Below are positions 46,447-56,471 of a stretch of DNA of 64,000 nt, in pieces. This DNA is from Thalassoglobus neptunius (GTDB lineage Bacteria; Planctomycetota; Planctomycetia; Planctomycetales; Planctomycetaceae): the NCBI RefSeq assembly GCF_007859735.1, contig NZ_SIHI01000001.1, positions 2,902,884-2,966,883 on the forward strand. The letters are read 5' to 3'. The translations under genes were made by a program, and so were the position numbers. Below the pieces are notes generated by a model. It saw nothing but the letters and a program-made list of their open reading frames with translations, searched no databases and was not told the DNA's origin. Numbering within the stretch: the first letter of the stretch is position 1; each line of letters starts with the position of its first letter.

Positions 46447-48222
46447 ATGAACGCCTTCTTTGACTCTCGATTCCTTCTGTTCGCATTGACCAGCCTGGCT
46501 TTGTTGACCAGTCCAGTGCAGGCCCAAACGGCGATTGAACTTCTCCCGGAGACAACGGTGATCTTCGCGGAGGTCCAGCATCCCCATCAGCTCGTTGAAT
46601 CGGTCCTTGCTCATCCTGTCTCTCGCAAAGTTCAGGATTCGAATGCTTACCGGGAAGCGTTGAAAGATCCCAATGCGATGGGATTTCTGTTCGTCGTCCG
46701 GTTCATTGAAGCTCAAATTGGGATGCCTTGGCAAAAGGCGATTGAAACACTCGCTGCCGGAGGAGTGACAATCGCTGTCGACAGTCGGACCGAAGGCGTT
46801 GTCGCGTTGATGAAGTCAAACGATCCGGAGAAACTCGCCAGCACTCTGGACAAAGTGATTCAACTGGCGCGATCAGATGCGGAGAACAAAGGCGAAGACG
46901 ATCCGTTCGAGGAACGAGAATATCGTGGACTGAAAGCTTACGGAAAAGACGGAGGAGGGTTCTTCGTTTATGAGGACTGGCTGATTCTGGTGAACAAGGC
47001 CGATACGGCGCGAGACATTGCCGACGCTCTTCTTGATGGACGGGAGACAAGTCTCGCCGACTCAGAAACGTTTCAAGAGGCACTCCAGCACAAAACATCG
47101 GAAGATATCTCCTGGGCGTTCGTCGAAACGGAGCCGCTTCGTCGCGGGGACAACGACGATCTGAGGAAGCTGTTCTCGGGAATCGCAGACAATCCGGGCG
47201 GAGAGTTCATCCTGGGCGGAATCCTTGAAGCACTCAAAGACGCGCCCTATCTCACAGCTTCTCTGAGTGCGAAGAACGACACACTCACATTGGATTTAAA
47301 GATCCCGTTTGAACGAACCTCTCTCTCTGAGAATCGCGAACACTTCTTTGGGCCGCGTGGAACAGGTCATGCTGCAGAGACTCAGGAGATCTCCGGTCTG
47401 TTGTTCAGCATCTCCGCTTATCGATATGTTTCCGAAATGTGGCTTCGTGCTGGGGACTTGTTCGACGCAAAAGCGAATGACAATCTCGCACAAGCGGACA
47501 GCACTCTCACGACACTCTTCTCCGGAAAAGACTTTGCAGAAGACATCCTCGGTGCACTCGAACCGACGTTTCAGATCGTCGGAATGCGACAGAGTTTCTC
47601 CGAAGACCGACCAACTCCCGCAATCAAAATTCCGGCCTTTGCACTCCTTGCCGAGATGAAAGACCCGGAAACAACGACTCGAGAGTTTCGGCGAATCTTT
47701 CAAAGCTTTATCGGCTTCTTAAACATTGTGGGAGCGATGGAAGGGCAGCCACAATACGAACTCGGACAGCTTCAACTTGATGAGGGAGAAATCGTTTCGG
47801 CAACCTTCATCCCGGAAGTGGGTGAGGAAACCGCTCGCGACGCCAAGATTCACTTTAACTTTTCTCCCACTCTCGCATTCTCCGGGAATCAATTGATTCT
47901 GGCATCGACGACCGATTTCGCACGAACTCTGATCACCTCTGATGACTCGGGAGGAACCGAGAAAACTGGCGATTCCGATCAGGTGATCAATACGCTCGCT
48001 GAAGTCTCTCTCCCGGAATTGCAACGTGTCCTTGCCGACAACGAATCCCATCTGATTGCTCAGAATATGTTGAAGGAAGGACATTCCCAAGAAGAAGCAA
48101 AGCGACAGATCAGAACGCTCTTCGAGATCCTCAATCTCTTCGAAGAAGCATCGTTGCAGCTACTCACCGACGAGCATCACGTTGATCTGAAGCTCGACGT
48201 CGTATTGCAACCGTCTGAATAG
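46447..48222 (+). CDS. Exported hypothetical protein, DUF3352-like
   Basis: 591 residues with a signal peptide ('FLLFALTSLALLTSPVQA'). The mature start 'AIELLPETTVIFAEVQHP' and later 'AAGGVTIAVDSRTEGVVALM', 'YGKDGGGFFVYEDWLILVNK' and 'DADALLDG'-type segments follow the pattern of DUF3352-like exported proteins. No catalytic motif is visible. It is 211 bp downstream of the DUF1559-type gene on the same strand. Function unknown. Confidence 0.72.
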   Translation: MNAFFDSRFLLFALTSLALLTSPVQAQTAIELLPETTVIFAEVQHPHQLVESVLAHPVSRKVQDSNAYREALKDPNAMGFLFVVRFIEAQIGMPWQKAIETLAAGGVTIAVDSRTEGVVALMKSNDPEKLASTLDKVIQLARSDAENKGEDDPFEEREYRGLKAYGKDGGGFFVYEDWLILVNKADTARDIADALLDGRETSLADSETFQEALQHKTSEDISWAFVETEPLRRGDNDDLRKLFSGIADNPGGEFILGGILEALKDAPYLTASLSAKNDTLTLDLKIPFERTSLSENREHFFGPRGTGHAAETQEISGLLFSISAYRYVSEMWLRAGDLFDAKANDNLAQADSTLTTLFSGKDFAEDILGALEPTFQIVGMRQSFSEDRPTPAIKIPAFALLAEMKDPETTTREFRRIFQSFIGFLNIVGAMEGQPQYELGQLQLDEGEIVSATFIPEVGEETARDAKIHFNFSPTLAFSGNQLILASTTDFARTLITSDDSGGTEKTGDSDQVINTLAEVSLPELQRVLADNESHLIAQNMLKEGHSQEEAKRQIRTLFEILNLFEEASLQLLTDEHHVDLKLDVVLQPSE

Positions 48223-48280
48223 ATTCACTCGTCGTCAATCGATGAGCGATCAAACTGTTGTCGAGAGCATTTTTTGATTT

Positions 48281-48367
48281 AGTTTGCACTCACTCGCACG
48301 GGCAACCTCCGCCGTTTATCGAATGAGACAGCGCAAGCGAGTGCACAGAAAAGAGCCACTTGCTCTA
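48281..48367 (+). repeat. 87-bp dispersed repeat, copy C
   Basis: Forward copy ending 18 bp before the DUF1800 ATG at 48386. It is the most diverged copy (GGGCAACC in place of GAGCAAAC, GAGCCAC in place of GAGCAAC), yet has the same total length. Reading through it in the DUF1800 frame would give a spurious basic N-terminus. Confidence 0.85.
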
Positions 48368-48385
48368 AGAGATGGATTCGATCTT

Positions 48386-49741
48386 ATGCACGACATCGAC
48401 CCCGGTTGGGCCTGGTCGCCCGTTGAAGAAAGTCAGCAGCCGTGGACACGTCAGCTGGCAGCCCATCTGTATCGCCGTGCCGGATTCTCTGCCACTTCAG
48501 AAACACTCGACGAAGCTGCGAACAAGTCAGCGGCGGAAGTGGTCGCTGAACTCGTTGATGGTCGCACCGAATCGGAAGAATACCTCGCCCAAATGAAGCA
48601 ATTAGGCCGAACGGTCGTTGCGACGGGGAATGTCGAGAATCTCCCTGCCTGGTGGATGTATCGGTTCCTGACGACGACCGACATGCTCCGTGAGAAGATG
48701 ACACTGTTCTGGCACGGTCACTTCGCAACAAGCGGAGACAAAGTGACCGATCCGCAATTGATGGTTGACCAGAATGAACTCTTGCGGAGGAATTCCCTCG
48801 GCAATTTCGGAACACTGGTCGCTGAGATTTCTCGCAATCCGGCGATGCTGATTTACCTCGACTCAGTCACAAATCGCAAAGCTCATCCGAATGAGAACTT
48901 TGCCCGGGAAGTTATGGAACTGTTTGCCCTCGGCGAAGGTCGATATACCGAAGACGACATTCGCGAATTGTCGCGATGCTTCACGGGCTGGGAAATTCGG
49001 AATGGGCGATATCGCTTTAACCGGTATCAGCATGACTCCGGTCGAAAGTCGATTCTCGGCCAGGAAGGGCCATTCGATGGTGACGAAGGAGTTGCTATTG
49101 TGCTTGACCAACCCGCTCTTCCTGATTTCATCATTGGCAAGCTCTATCAGTTTTTCATTGCCGACGAACCAGCTCCCCCGGCCGAGTTGCTGGCTCCGCT
49201 GACGATTGAGTTTCGAGAGAATGGACTCAACATCGCCCCCGTCCTCAAGCGCATCCTTTCCAGCCAACTCTTTTACTCTCCGCATTCTGTCGCTCGAAAA
49301 GTTCGTTCTCCTGTCGAGTTCTCCGTCGGATTTCTGAGAGCTCTCGAAGGGTCAACGGATCAGTACGCACTGACGTCAGGATTGTCGGAACTCGGACAGG
49401 TTCCATTTTTCCCTCCGAACGTCAAAGGCTGGGATGGCGGGCGAACGTGGATTAACTCGTCGACGTTGCTGGCTCGCTCCAACCTCATTCAAAGCATCTT
49501 GAAAAACAAGAACACGCGGTTTTCAAACGGAACCCTCAGCGATCTCTTCGACAAACATCGACTCAACTCGTCTCAAGAGATCATCGATTGGCTGGAAACC
49601 ATGCTCCTTGCAGTGAGCCTTCCCGAGACAGTCAGATTGCAATTGCAATCCAAAATTGATTCCGGTTCCGGCAACCGTGAAGAGCGTCTCAAAGAAGTGG
49701 TCCATCTGATCTGCGGACTTCCTGAGTATCAACTTTCCTGA
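48386..49741 (+). CDS. DUF1800 family protein
   Basis: 451 residues from ATG 48386. An upstream start at 48284 would lie inside the 87-bp repeat and is rejected. Motifs: 'AAHLYRRAGFSAT', 'MLREKMTLFWHGHFATSGDKV', 'RNPAMLIYLDSVTNRKAHPNENFAREVMELFALGEG' (in parts), 'GWEIRNGRY', and 'PFFPPNVKGWDGGRTWIN'. This is the DUF1800 pattern. It is the first gene of a DUF1800/DUF1501 pair common in planctomycetes. The biochemical role is unknown; the partner is Tat-exported. Confidence 0.94.
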   Translation: MHDIDPGWAWSPVEESQQPWTRQLAAHLYRRAGFSATSETLDEAANKSAAEVVAELVDGRTESEEYLAQMKQLGRTVVATGNVENLPAWWMYRFLTTTDMLREKMTLFWHGHFATSGDKVTDPQLMVDQNELLRRNSLGNFGTLVAEISRNPAMLIYLDSVTNRKAHPNENFAREVMELFALGEGRYTEDDIRELSRCFTGWEIRNGRYRFNRYQHDSGRKSILGQEGPFDGDEGVAIVLDQPALPDFIIGKLYQFFIADEPAPPAELLAPLTIEFRENGLNIAPVLKRILSSQLFYSPHSVARKVRSPVEFSVGFLRALEGSTDQYALTSGLSELGQVPFFPPNVKGWDGGRTWINSSTLLARSNLIQSILKNKNTRFSNGTLSDLFDKHRLNSSQEIIDWLETMLLAVSLPETVRLQLQSKIDSGSGNREERLKEVVHLICGLPEYQLS

Positions 49742-49775
49742 ACTTCCTGTCTTCGCTGACGAATTGGAACGAAAA

Positions 49776-51005
49776 ATGTCTCTCTCACGTCGACGATTTC
49801 TTGCATTGTCCGCTCCAGCGATGATGGCATTCGGGCGGTCCGCTCCTCGACTCTTCGCTCAGGCAGCCAACCAGTCTTCGGAAAAAGATTCCGACAACAT
49901 CCTCGTTGTCGTTCAAATGTCCGGCGGGAATGACGGACTGAATACAGTCATTCCGCACAGCCACGACGAATACAAGAAATCCCGCCCAACGCTGGCGATC
50001 TCGAAGGACGATGTCTTCGCGATTGACGATGACTTCGGGCTGCATCCTGAGTTGAATGGATTCGCCGATCTTCTCGAAGATGGACGACTCGGAATTGTGC
50101 AGGGAGTCGGATATCCCAACCCCAATCGATCGCACTTCGAATCGATGGATATCTGGCACACGTGTTTCCGGAAGAACGAGAGTCGGCAAGATGGCTGGCT
50201 GGGTCGTGCAATCGATCAAGTGCAGCAACAATCGAGTCTGGACATTCCAGCGCTTCACCTGGGACATCAAAAACAGCCCTTTGCACTGACATCGCTGGTC
50301 CATCGAGTTCCAACAGTCAAATCACTGGATCAGTTTCGTTTGGAGCCACTCTCACAGATGACAGTGCCGGAGCTGCAGCAAGGTGTTCGATTGGAACGAT
50401 CTGAGTCGGCGAATCTGCTCGGATTTGTGCAATCGAGTACGGAAAACGCTCTCGATGTCGCGCAACGAATGCTTGAAACAACCTCCGGCTATCAACCGAG
50501 TGTGACCTATCCGGAGTCTCCAATCGCAAACGATCTCAAGACGATCGCCCAGCTGATCGATTCGGAATTCGCCACTCGCATTTACTATGTGGAAATTGAC
50601 GGCTTCGACACCCATTCCGAACAGGCCCTGGCTCACGCATCACTCTTGAAACATGTGTCGGAATCGGTGACAGCTTTTCTGAATGACATCCAACAACATG
50701 GGCATGGAGATCGTGTGCTTGTGACCTGCTTCAGCGAGTTTGGGAGACGTGTCGCGGAGAATGCAAGCAAAGGAACCGATCACGGGACAGCTGCGCCGAT
50801 GTTCCTGGCTGGGAATGCGGTTCAACCGGGCCTTATTGGTGAACACCCCGACCTCACGAACCTCGAACAGGGTGACCTCGTTTTCCACACCGACTTCCGC
50901 GAAGTTTACGCGGGAATTCTCGAGAATTGGCTCAATCTGGAGTCGAAACGCGTTCTCGGCGGCTCATTCGATCCTGTTGCGTTCCTCAACAGTTCGGTCA
51001 GTTAA
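49776..51005 (+). CDS. DUF1501 domain-containing exported protein
   Basis: 409 residues from ATG 49776. The N-terminus 'MSLSRRRFLALSAPAMMAFG' is a Tat signal. The body has 'VVVQMSGGNDGLNTVIPH', 'NPNRSHFESMDIWHTC', 'YVEIDGFDTHSEQALAH' and 'ITCFSEFGRRVAENASKGTDHG'-type segments (residues about 330-350), as in DUF1501, an alkaline-phosphatase-like fold. It lies 34 bp after the DUF1800 gene. The Asp/His content suggests metal binding. Role unknown. Confidence 0.94.
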   Translation: MSLSRRRFLALSAPAMMAFGRSAPRLFAQAANQSSEKDSDNILVVVQMSGGNDGLNTVIPHSHDEYKKSRPTLAISKDDVFAIDDDFGLHPELNGFADLLEDGRLGIVQGVGYPNPNRSHFESMDIWHTCFRKNESRQDGWLGRAIDQVQQQSSLDIPALHLGHQKQPFALTSLVHRVPTVKSLDQFRLEPLSQMTVPELQQGVRLERSESANLLGFVQSSTENALDVAQRMLETTSGYQPSVTYPESPIANDLKTIAQLIDSEFATRIYYVEIDGFDTHSEQALAHASLLKHVSESVTAFLNDIQQHGHGDRVLVTCFSEFGRRVAENASKGTDHGTAAPMFLAGNAVQPGLIGEHPDLTNLEQGDLVFHTDFREVYAGILENWLNLESKRVLGGSFDPVAFLNSSVS

Positions 51006-51263
51006 AGCGTCTCACACCATCGAATTCAGATTCGCTGATGCGAACCTCTGTCGCTTCGAAGTTGTCTCAAAACTGGCCTGACTGCATTTTCACTGCAGCG
51101 AGAGTCCTGAAATCGAGAGCAACTTCATTTCTGGATTGAAGCGACAGCAGAGATAGGCAACTTGCTCCAGTTTCTCGCCGTGGCCACTCGCGAGGATCCT
51201 GTCATCGCTCTAAACTGCACGCAGGTTCGAACGTTCCGCTCCAATCCGCAAAGCGAAAATCTG

Positions 51264-53306
51264 ATGTCTTCACGGCGAATTCTAGTCACCGCAGCCCTTC
51301 CGTATGCCAATGGAAATATCCACATTGGGCATCTGGTCGAATATCTCCAGACAGATATCTGGGTCCGCTTCCAGAAGCTGAGAGGCCATGAATGTCGGTA
51401 TTTCTGCGCCGATGACACACACGGCACAGCGATCATGATTCGTGCGCGACAGGAAGGCCGATCCGAAGAAGAGTTGATCGCGGATATGCGGGAAGCACAT
51501 GTTCGGGATTTCGCACGGTTCGACATCGAATTCGACAATTACGGCTCGACCAACAGCGACGAAAATCGTCAACTTTGCGAACAAATCTGGAAGTCCATCC
51601 GCGACGCGAATCTTGTCAAAGAAAAAGAAATCGAGCAGCTCTTTGACCCCGAAGCTGGAACGTTTCTCGCGGACCGGTTCGTGAAAGGGACCTGCCCGAA
51701 GTGTGGAGCGGAGAATCAATATGGAGATAACTGCGACAAGTGTGGTTCCACGTACTCCCCAGCGGATTTGATTGACCCAAAAAGCGCCCTGAGCGGAGCG
51801 ACTCCAGAACTCCGAACTGCCCGGCACTTGTTCATCGAACTCGAACAACATCACGAATTCCTGAACGAGTGGACTCAGTCAGGGAAACATCTCCAGCCGG
51901 AGATTGCGAATTACCTGAAGGGGCATTTTCTGGGTGAAGAACTCCGCGACTGGGACATCTCCCGGCCCGCTCCGTACTTCGGATTCGAGATTCCCGATGC
52001 TCCCGGAAACTACTGGTACGTCTGGTATGATGCCCCGATTGGATATATCGCCAGCACCTGGGAATGGTGCAAGAAAAACCAGGTGGAGCTAGATGACTGG
52101 TGGCGAAACGATGAGACAGAGATTCATCACTTCATCGGTAAGGATATCACCTATTTTCATACGCTCTTCTGGCCGGCAATGTTGAAGACCGCCGGGCTGG
52201 CACTTCCGGACAGAATTCACATCCATGGTTTCCTGACTGTGGATGGCGAGAAGATGTCGAAGACGAAAGGGACGTTCATTCAGGCATCAACGTATGCCGA
52301 ACATCTCGATCCAAATTACTTCCGATACTTCGTCGCTTCCAAACTCAGCTCGCGTGTTGATGACATTGACCTGAACTTCGATGAGTTCAAAACGAAGGTC
52401 GACAGCGATCTCGTCGGCAAGGTCGTCAACATCGCCAGTCGTTGTGCGAAATTCGTCTCCGGTTCGACTCTCAGCGAAGAGTATCCCGATGACGAGGGAC
52501 TCTTTCAGCTGGCGAGTGACGCAGGGTCACGAATTGCCGAGCACTACGAGAAGTGCGAGTACAGTTCGGCCATTCGCGAGATCATGGTTCTCGCGGATCG
52601 AGCGAATCAGTACATCGAAAACAAAGAGCCATGGGTCGTTCGAAAAGACAAGGATCGTCAGGCAGAACTCCAGCAGATCTGCACTGTCGGCCTGAATCTG
52701 TTTCGGCAGATCGTCATTTACCTCGCGCCTGTGCTTCCCAAGCTGGCGAGCGAAACTGAGAAGCTGTTGAATTTCGAAATCAAAAACTGGGACGAGTCCG
52801 CGTCTCCGCTTGTCGGGACTCCTGTCGGCAAGTTCCAGCACATGATGACACGCGTTGATCCCAAGAAAGTTGAACAGATGATTGAAGAATCCAAAGATGC
52901 CGCGTCCGTCGAATCGGCGCCCGCTTCCAACTTTAATGATGGACCGGAAGCTCTTGAAAAAGAGCCGATGACCGAAGAGCACTGCACAATCGATGACTTT
53001 CTCAAAGTTGATATGCGAGTCGCTCGCGTGATTGAAGCGGGTCATGTCGAGGGAGCCGATAAGCTTCTGCAACTCAAACTTTCACTCGGCGGAGACGAAA
53101 CCCGCAACGTTTTTGCCGGAATCAAGAGTTGCTACAACCCGGAAGATCTCGTCGGACGGCTGGTTGTGTGCTGTGCGAATCTCAAACCTCGCAAGATGCG
53201 ATTCGGGGTCAGCGAGGGAATGGTTCTCGCTTGTGGACCAGGCGGAAAGGACATCTTCCTTCTTAATCCCGATGACGGAGCCGTCCCGGGAATGCGGGTT
53301 CACTAA
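51264..53306 (+). CDS. metG: Methionyl-tRNA synthetase
   Basis: 680 residues from ATG 51264; an upstream TTG frame at 51162 adds a non-homologous tail. Charges tRNA-Met with methionine. HIGH motif '[12 protein letters not shown]' (about residue 20), a knuckle '[18 protein letters not shown]' (about 144-162) and '[13 protein letters not shown]' (about 330). The C-terminal Trbp111/EMAPII-like domain ('[20 protein letters not shown]', 'GKKVLLV' equivalent '[20 protein letters not shown]') is fused, as in E. coli. An acidic linker joins them. Confidence 0.97.
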   Translation: MSSRRILVTAALPYANGNIHIGHLVEYLQTDIWVRFQKLRGHECRYFCADDTHGTAIMIRARQEGRSEEELIADMREAHVRDFARFDIEFDNYGSTNSDENRQLCEQIWKSIRDANLVKEKEIEQLFDPEAGTFLADRFVKGTCPKCGAENQYGDNCDKCGSTYSPADLIDPKSALSGATPELRTARHLFIELEQHHEFLNEWTQSGKHLQPEIANYLKGHFLGEELRDWDISRPAPYFGFEIPDAPGNYWYVWYDAPIGYIASTWEWCKKNQVELDDWWRNDETEIHHFIGKDITYFHTLFWPAMLKTAGLALPDRIHIHGFLTVDGEKMSKTKGTFIQASTYAEHLDPNYFRYFVASKLSSRVDDIDLNFDEFKTKVDSDLVGKVVNIASRCAKFVSGSTLSEEYPDDEGLFQLASDAGSRIAEHYEKCEYSSAIREIMVLADRANQYIENKEPWVVRKDKDRQAELQQICTVGLNLFRQIVIYLAPVLPKLASETEKLLNFEIKNWDESASPLVGTPVGKFQHMMTRVDPKKVEQMIEESKDAASVESAPASNFNDGPEALEKEPMTEEHCTIDDFLKVDMRVARVIEAGHVEGADKLLQLKLSLGGDETRNVFAGIKSCYNPEDLVGRLVVCCANLKPRKMRFGVSEGMVLACGPGGKDIFLLNPDDGAVPGMRVH

Positions 53307-53379
53307 TCCCGTTTCCTCGCACCGTCTTGTCTTTCCAACTTCTCAAACGCTTTTGATATCCGTTTACTGAGTACTTCAC

Positions 53380-54612
53380 ATGACGACCATTAACGATCAC
53401 TTCCTCAAGCTCAAAGCTGGCTACCTCTTCCCCGAAATCGGTCGGCGAGTCAATGCGTTCACCGATTCGCACCCTGACGCAAAAGTGATCAAGCTGGGAA
53501 TCGGCGACGTCACCGAACCACTCCCCGAAGCGATTCGCGAAGCATTACATCGTGCTGTCGATGAAATGGGCGACCGCGATTCCTTCCGTGGATATGGACC
53601 GGAGCAGGGGTATTCCTTCCTGCGTGAAGCGATTGCCGAGAACGATTACACCTCCCGCGGATGCGACGTTTCCGCTGACGAGATCTTTGTCTCCGACGGT
53701 TCGAAATGCGACACCGGAAACATCCTCGACATCTTCGGGACCGACAACACCGTCGCTGTCCAGGACCCCGTTTATCCGGTCTATGTTGACACCAATGTCA
53801 TGTGCGGACGAACCGGACAGGCCGACGATCAGGGTCGCTACGCTGGTCTCACGTACCTGCCATGCACGGCGGAGAACAACTTCACCCCGGAAGTCCCTGA
53901 TCATCCTGTTGACTTGATCTATCTCTGCTATCCCAACAACCCCACAGGCGCAGTCGCGACGAAAGAGACGCTGAAGAAGTGGGTCGATTTCGCCCGCTCG
54001 AACGGATCGATCATTCTCTTCGACGCTGCATACGAAGCGTTCATTCAGGACGAATCGCTGCCGCGTTCGATTTATGAGATCGACGGAGCACGCGAATGTG
54101 CGATTGAGTTCCGCAGCTTCAGCAAGAACGCCGGATTCACCGGAACACGTTGTGCATTCACCATTGTTCCGAAGACACTGACCGGAAAGAAATCGGACGG
54201 CAGTTCACACTCGTTGCACGCTTTGTGGAATCGACGTCACTGCACCAAGTTCAATGGAGTTCCGTACATCATTCAGCGTGGAGCGGAAGCTGCTTACAGC
54301 GACGCTGGCCAACAGCAGATTAAAGAACTGGTCCAGTTCTACCTGACCAATGCGAAGATTCTGAGCGAAGGACTCTCTTCAATTGGGATCTCCGTCTTCG
54401 GCGGCGAGAATGCTCCATACATCTGGTTGAAGACTCCAGACAACATGAAGAGCTGGGAATTCTTCGATCACCTGCTTGATCAGGCTCACCTTGTCGGAAC
54501 TCCCGGCAGCGGGTTCGGAGCCAGTGGAGAAGGGTATTTCCGACTGAGTGCCTTCAACAGCCGAGCGAATGTCAAAGAAGCCGTCAATCGCATCAAAACT
54601 CTGATGGGATAG
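53380..54612 (+). CDS. dapL: LL-diaminopimelate aminotransferase
   Basis: 410 residues. DapL converts tetrahydrodipicolinate directly to LL-DAP, the shortcut lysine/peptidoglycan route known in plants, Chlamydia and planctomycetes. Motifs: '[13 protein letters not shown]', '[19 protein letters not shown]', '[18 protein letters not shown]', '[13 protein letters not shown]', '[11 protein letters not shown]', PLP-binding Lys in '[14 protein letters not shown]' (about 248), and C-terminal '[21 protein letters not shown]'. It follows metG by 73 bp. The presence of dapL implies the cell makes DAP. Confidence 0.97.
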   Translation: MTTINDHFLKLKAGYLFPEIGRRVNAFTDSHPDAKVIKLGIGDVTEPLPEAIREALHRAVDEMGDRDSFRGYGPEQGYSFLREAIAENDYTSRGCDVSADEIFVSDGSKCDTGNILDIFGTDNTVAVQDPVYPVYVDTNVMCGRTGQADDQGRYAGLTYLPCTAENNFTPEVPDHPVDLIYLCYPNNPTGAVATKETLKKWVDFARSNGSIILFDAAYEAFIQDESLPRSIYEIDGARECAIEFRSFSKNAGFTGTRCAFTIVPKTLTGKKSDGSSHSLHALWNRRHCTKFNGVPYIIQRGAEAAYSDAGQQQIKELVQFYLTNAKILSEGLSSIGISVFGGENAPYIWLKTPDNMKSWEFFDHLLDQAHLVGTPGSGFGASGEGYFRLSAFNSRANVKEAVNRIKTLMG

Positions 54613-54800
54613 AGCATATCACGCATTTGAAGTCGCGATCGCTGCTTCGATGCACGATTGAATTCCAACGCATGCTGCGGAAAGCTCGTAGAGAGAGCGG
54701 AACCCTTCGTTGAATCCTTCTTCGTCACCTCGCACAAGCAGACACAGCAGCTTGCTGCGTCCAGCGTCAATGCGAGACCCGGGAACGAGTTCTCCGCATC

Positions 54801-55226
54801 ATGTTGCTCAAAAGACTCCGTCTTCCATTGGCAGTCATTACCTGCGTGATCGTAATCGCGTTGATTGCGATCACGCAATTTCTCAGCGCGCGAGAACGGG
54901 CAGGGAACGAGCTTGCGCTCGCAGCCTCGCTAATTCCGATGGAAACGCCCCTCGACGATGTGACGCAGCACATCGGAAGCCCGCCGGATCATCATTCCCT
55001 GGCCCGGGGCGTGCTTCTCAACGGCGTCACATTCCTTGATGAGCAGAACGAACTCGCCCAGCGACACGGCGATGCAGAAGAGTACGAAATCTCCGTCTGG
55101 AAACGCGGGACAGCCACAGCTGTCGTTTACTCACAAGACGGCCGCATCAAAGGCCACTCTCTCCAGCTGAGCCAACTGACAAGCCGACCCGCCTGGCTGA
55201 GAGTATTTTTGTCTTGGATGCCTTAG
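54801..55226 (+). CDS. Hypothetical membrane-anchored protein
   Basis: 141 residues. One N-terminal hydrophobic segment 'LPLAVITCVIVIALIAITQF' acts as signal anchor, followed by a small soluble domain with 'VTQHIGSPPDHHSL' and a beta-rich C-terminal part ('AEEYEISVWKRGTATAVVYSQDG'). The latter resembles small domains with an 'I.W.R' strand. 188 bp after dapL with no clear terminator between. Family unknown. Confidence 0.7.
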   Translation: MLLKRLRLPLAVITCVIVIALIAITQFLSARERAGNELALAASLIPMETPLDDVTQHIGSPPDHHSLARGVLLNGVTFLDEQNELAQRHGDAEEYEISVWKRGTATAVVYSQDGRIKGHSLQLSQLTSRPAWLRVFLSWMP

Positions 55227-55282
55227 GCAGTTCAACTGCCATCTGTGATCGCTTCGACGACCAAAGTTAGGAATACTTGCTC

Positions 55283-55412
55283 AACTTCAGAATCGAGATA
55301 AGACTCATATGGAAGTATGCTAAGCCCTGAACGACCTTGGGTTCAGGACTCGCACCGGCAAAGCTCTGGCGGCATACGCAGCAGATTGTGAAGCTGCTGC
55401 GGTCGTTCGCTG
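55283..55412. repeat. Repeat X, copy 1
   Basis: About 130 bp resembling 56331-56460. Shared blocks include CCTGAACGACCTTGGGTTCA / CCTGAATGACCTTGGGTTCA, AGCTCTGGCGGCAT and CAGCAGAT-GTGAAGCTGCT. There is a 1-nt indel between the copies, so it is probably non-coding. It ends the cassette array at its downstream side (minus-strand sense). Confidence 0.75.
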
Positions 55413-55440
55413 CATCCAGCACGGAGAACATCGGCTGATT

Positions 55441-55896
55441 CTACAGGCCAACACGTTGGAGGAACTCAGTTAGTGAGTCTGACACTCTCCTCCATTTGCA
55501 CGTTCCGTCGCCCCAATCACTGGCAATCACGCTTGGGTCAGTTTCAGCACCCTTCCGAAAGTCGAGGGCTATGCCGATATCGTCACCGGGAACTCGGTTG
55601 ACTGCAATGAAAAGCGACCTGTTCACATCTCGCCACGGTAGGTCAGGAACGATTATGGAGTCGCTACCTCGCATCTCATGAAACAACGAAGAATCATCCG
55701 GTTTGTCCGCCAAATGCCCAGACGACTCACCCTTCATCGAGGCCACGGACAAGAAGTCCACAGGTTCGTTGAGGAAGGGAACTACCGTCTTGATTACGTT
55801 GTCGCCGGGGTGAACCCATTTTCCGTCATCCATCAATGAGATGATGCATGGCGGCAACGGGAAGCCATTTACAGTGACAGTCTTTCGTTTGTTCAT
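55441..55896 (-). CDS. SMI1/KNR4 (SUKH)-like small protein
   Basis: 151 residues from ATG 55896. The second half, 'RSLFIAVNRVPGDDIGIALDF' plus 'VIASDWGDGTCKWRRVSDSLTEFLQRVGL' (read in two parts), follows the C-terminal pattern of SMI1/KNR4 (SUKH superfamily) proteins. Many of these are immunity proteins against polymorphic toxins. It starts 5 bp after the stop of the upstream small gene on the same strand. It is the last gene of the yjbQ-linked array. No toxin gene was seen in the window. Family call moderately sure. Confidence 0.65.
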   Translation of the reverse strand: MNKRKTVTVNGFPLPPCIISLMDDGKWVHPGDNVIKTVVPFLNEPVDFLSVASMKGESSGHLADKPDDSSLFHEMRGSDSIIVPDLPWRDVNRSLFIAVNRVPGDDIGIALDFRKGAETDPSVIASDWGDGTCKWRRVSDSLTEFLQRVGL

Positions 55897-55901
55897 CAGG
55901 T

Positions 55902-56180
55902 TTATTCGTAAATCTTGCCGCAGTACAGGAATGTTGCACTCATCTTCCACGGTGAAGCGTCTTTTAGACCTTGATCGGAACCAAACTTAGAATCTTCTGC
56001 CCATGCAATGGCCGCTTCAAGAAAATCTTCGATGGTGTGGTTCTCCCAACCGCTAACTCCACGTCCAAACTCGTCAGTCGAGTGGTTGGCTTCTGATATT
56101 CTGTCGGCTTGCAACTTCCGAACAAACTCAAGAAATGATTCTGGACCATCGACTGTTTCGAGCAACTCGTGAAGTTCCAT
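55902..56180 (-). CDS. Small acidic protein, DUF7660-like
   Basis: 92 residues. 'ETVDGPESFLEFVRKLQADR' at the N-terminus and 'GWENHTIEDFLEAAIAWAED' then 'WKMSATFLYCGKIYE' at the C-terminus resemble the DUF7660 family of small proteins found in immunity-type neighbourhoods. Its ATG lies 6 nt after the stop of a truncated yjbQ copy whose GGGGAG serves as a possible Shine-Dalgarno sequence. Overlap-free but close to the next gene (5 bp). Function unknown. Confidence 0.7.
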   Translation of the reverse strand: MELHELLETVDGPESFLEFVRKLQADRISEANHSTDEFGRGVSGWENHTIEDFLEAAIAWAEDSKFGSDQGLKDASPWKMSATFLYCGKIYE

Positions 56181-56186
56181 TCTTCT

Positions 56187-56276
56187 CTACTCCCCAATCA
56201 CCTTGACCAGAACACGCTTGTCCCTTCGACCATCGAACTCACCATAGAAAATTTGCTCCCAAGGGCCGAAGTTCAT
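56187..56276 (-). pseudogene. Copied yjbQ 3' end, possible 29-residue leader peptide
   Basis: Frame ATG 56276 to TAG 56187, encoding [18 protein letters not shown] followed by the family end 'VLVKVIGE'. It matches the last 27 residues of the full YjbQ at 57894 in 20 of 27 positions and has no frameshift. The core YjbQ domain is absent. GGGGAG before the stop is well placed as ribosome-binding site for the gene starting at 56180. Confidence 0.8.
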
Positions 56277-56280
56277 TATA

Positions 56281-56470
56281 CCCGCAGAAATTCTAGATGT
56301 TCATGCCGAAGTCGCCACGAAAGCTGCTGAACTTCGAGATTAGGGGGAAGACTCACATGGATGTGTGCTAATCCCTGAATGACCTTGGGTTCAAAACTCG
56401 CACTGGCGAGCTCTGGCGGCATCCTCAGCAGATCGTGAAGCTGCTCCGATCTTTCGAGAGTTGAGCGGTT
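56281..56470. repeat. Repeat X, copy 2 (longest)
   Basis: About 190 bp directly upstream (minus sense) of a yjbQ 3'-end copy. Its right two thirds match 55283-55412 and its left ~58 bp match 57238-57296. The minus strand is open here for 67 codons (56479-56276), but the other copies carry indels and stops, so coding is doubtful. Confidence 0.7.
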
Positions 56471-56471
56471 G

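Noticed and set aside
48284-48385. Upstream start of the DUF1800 gene
   Set aside because: The added residues are a translation of the 87-bp repeat; the same basic peptide appears opposite repeat copy A, where there is no gene.
51085-51161. Further degenerate copy of the 87-bp repeat upstream of metG
   Set aside because: AAGCGA and GGCAACTTGCTCCAG resemble the right end, but too little matches to call it a copy with confidence.
54727-54757. Repeat remnant after dapL
   Set aside because: CCTCGCACAAGCA and CAGCTTGCTG resemble the repeat but with many changes; could be chance.
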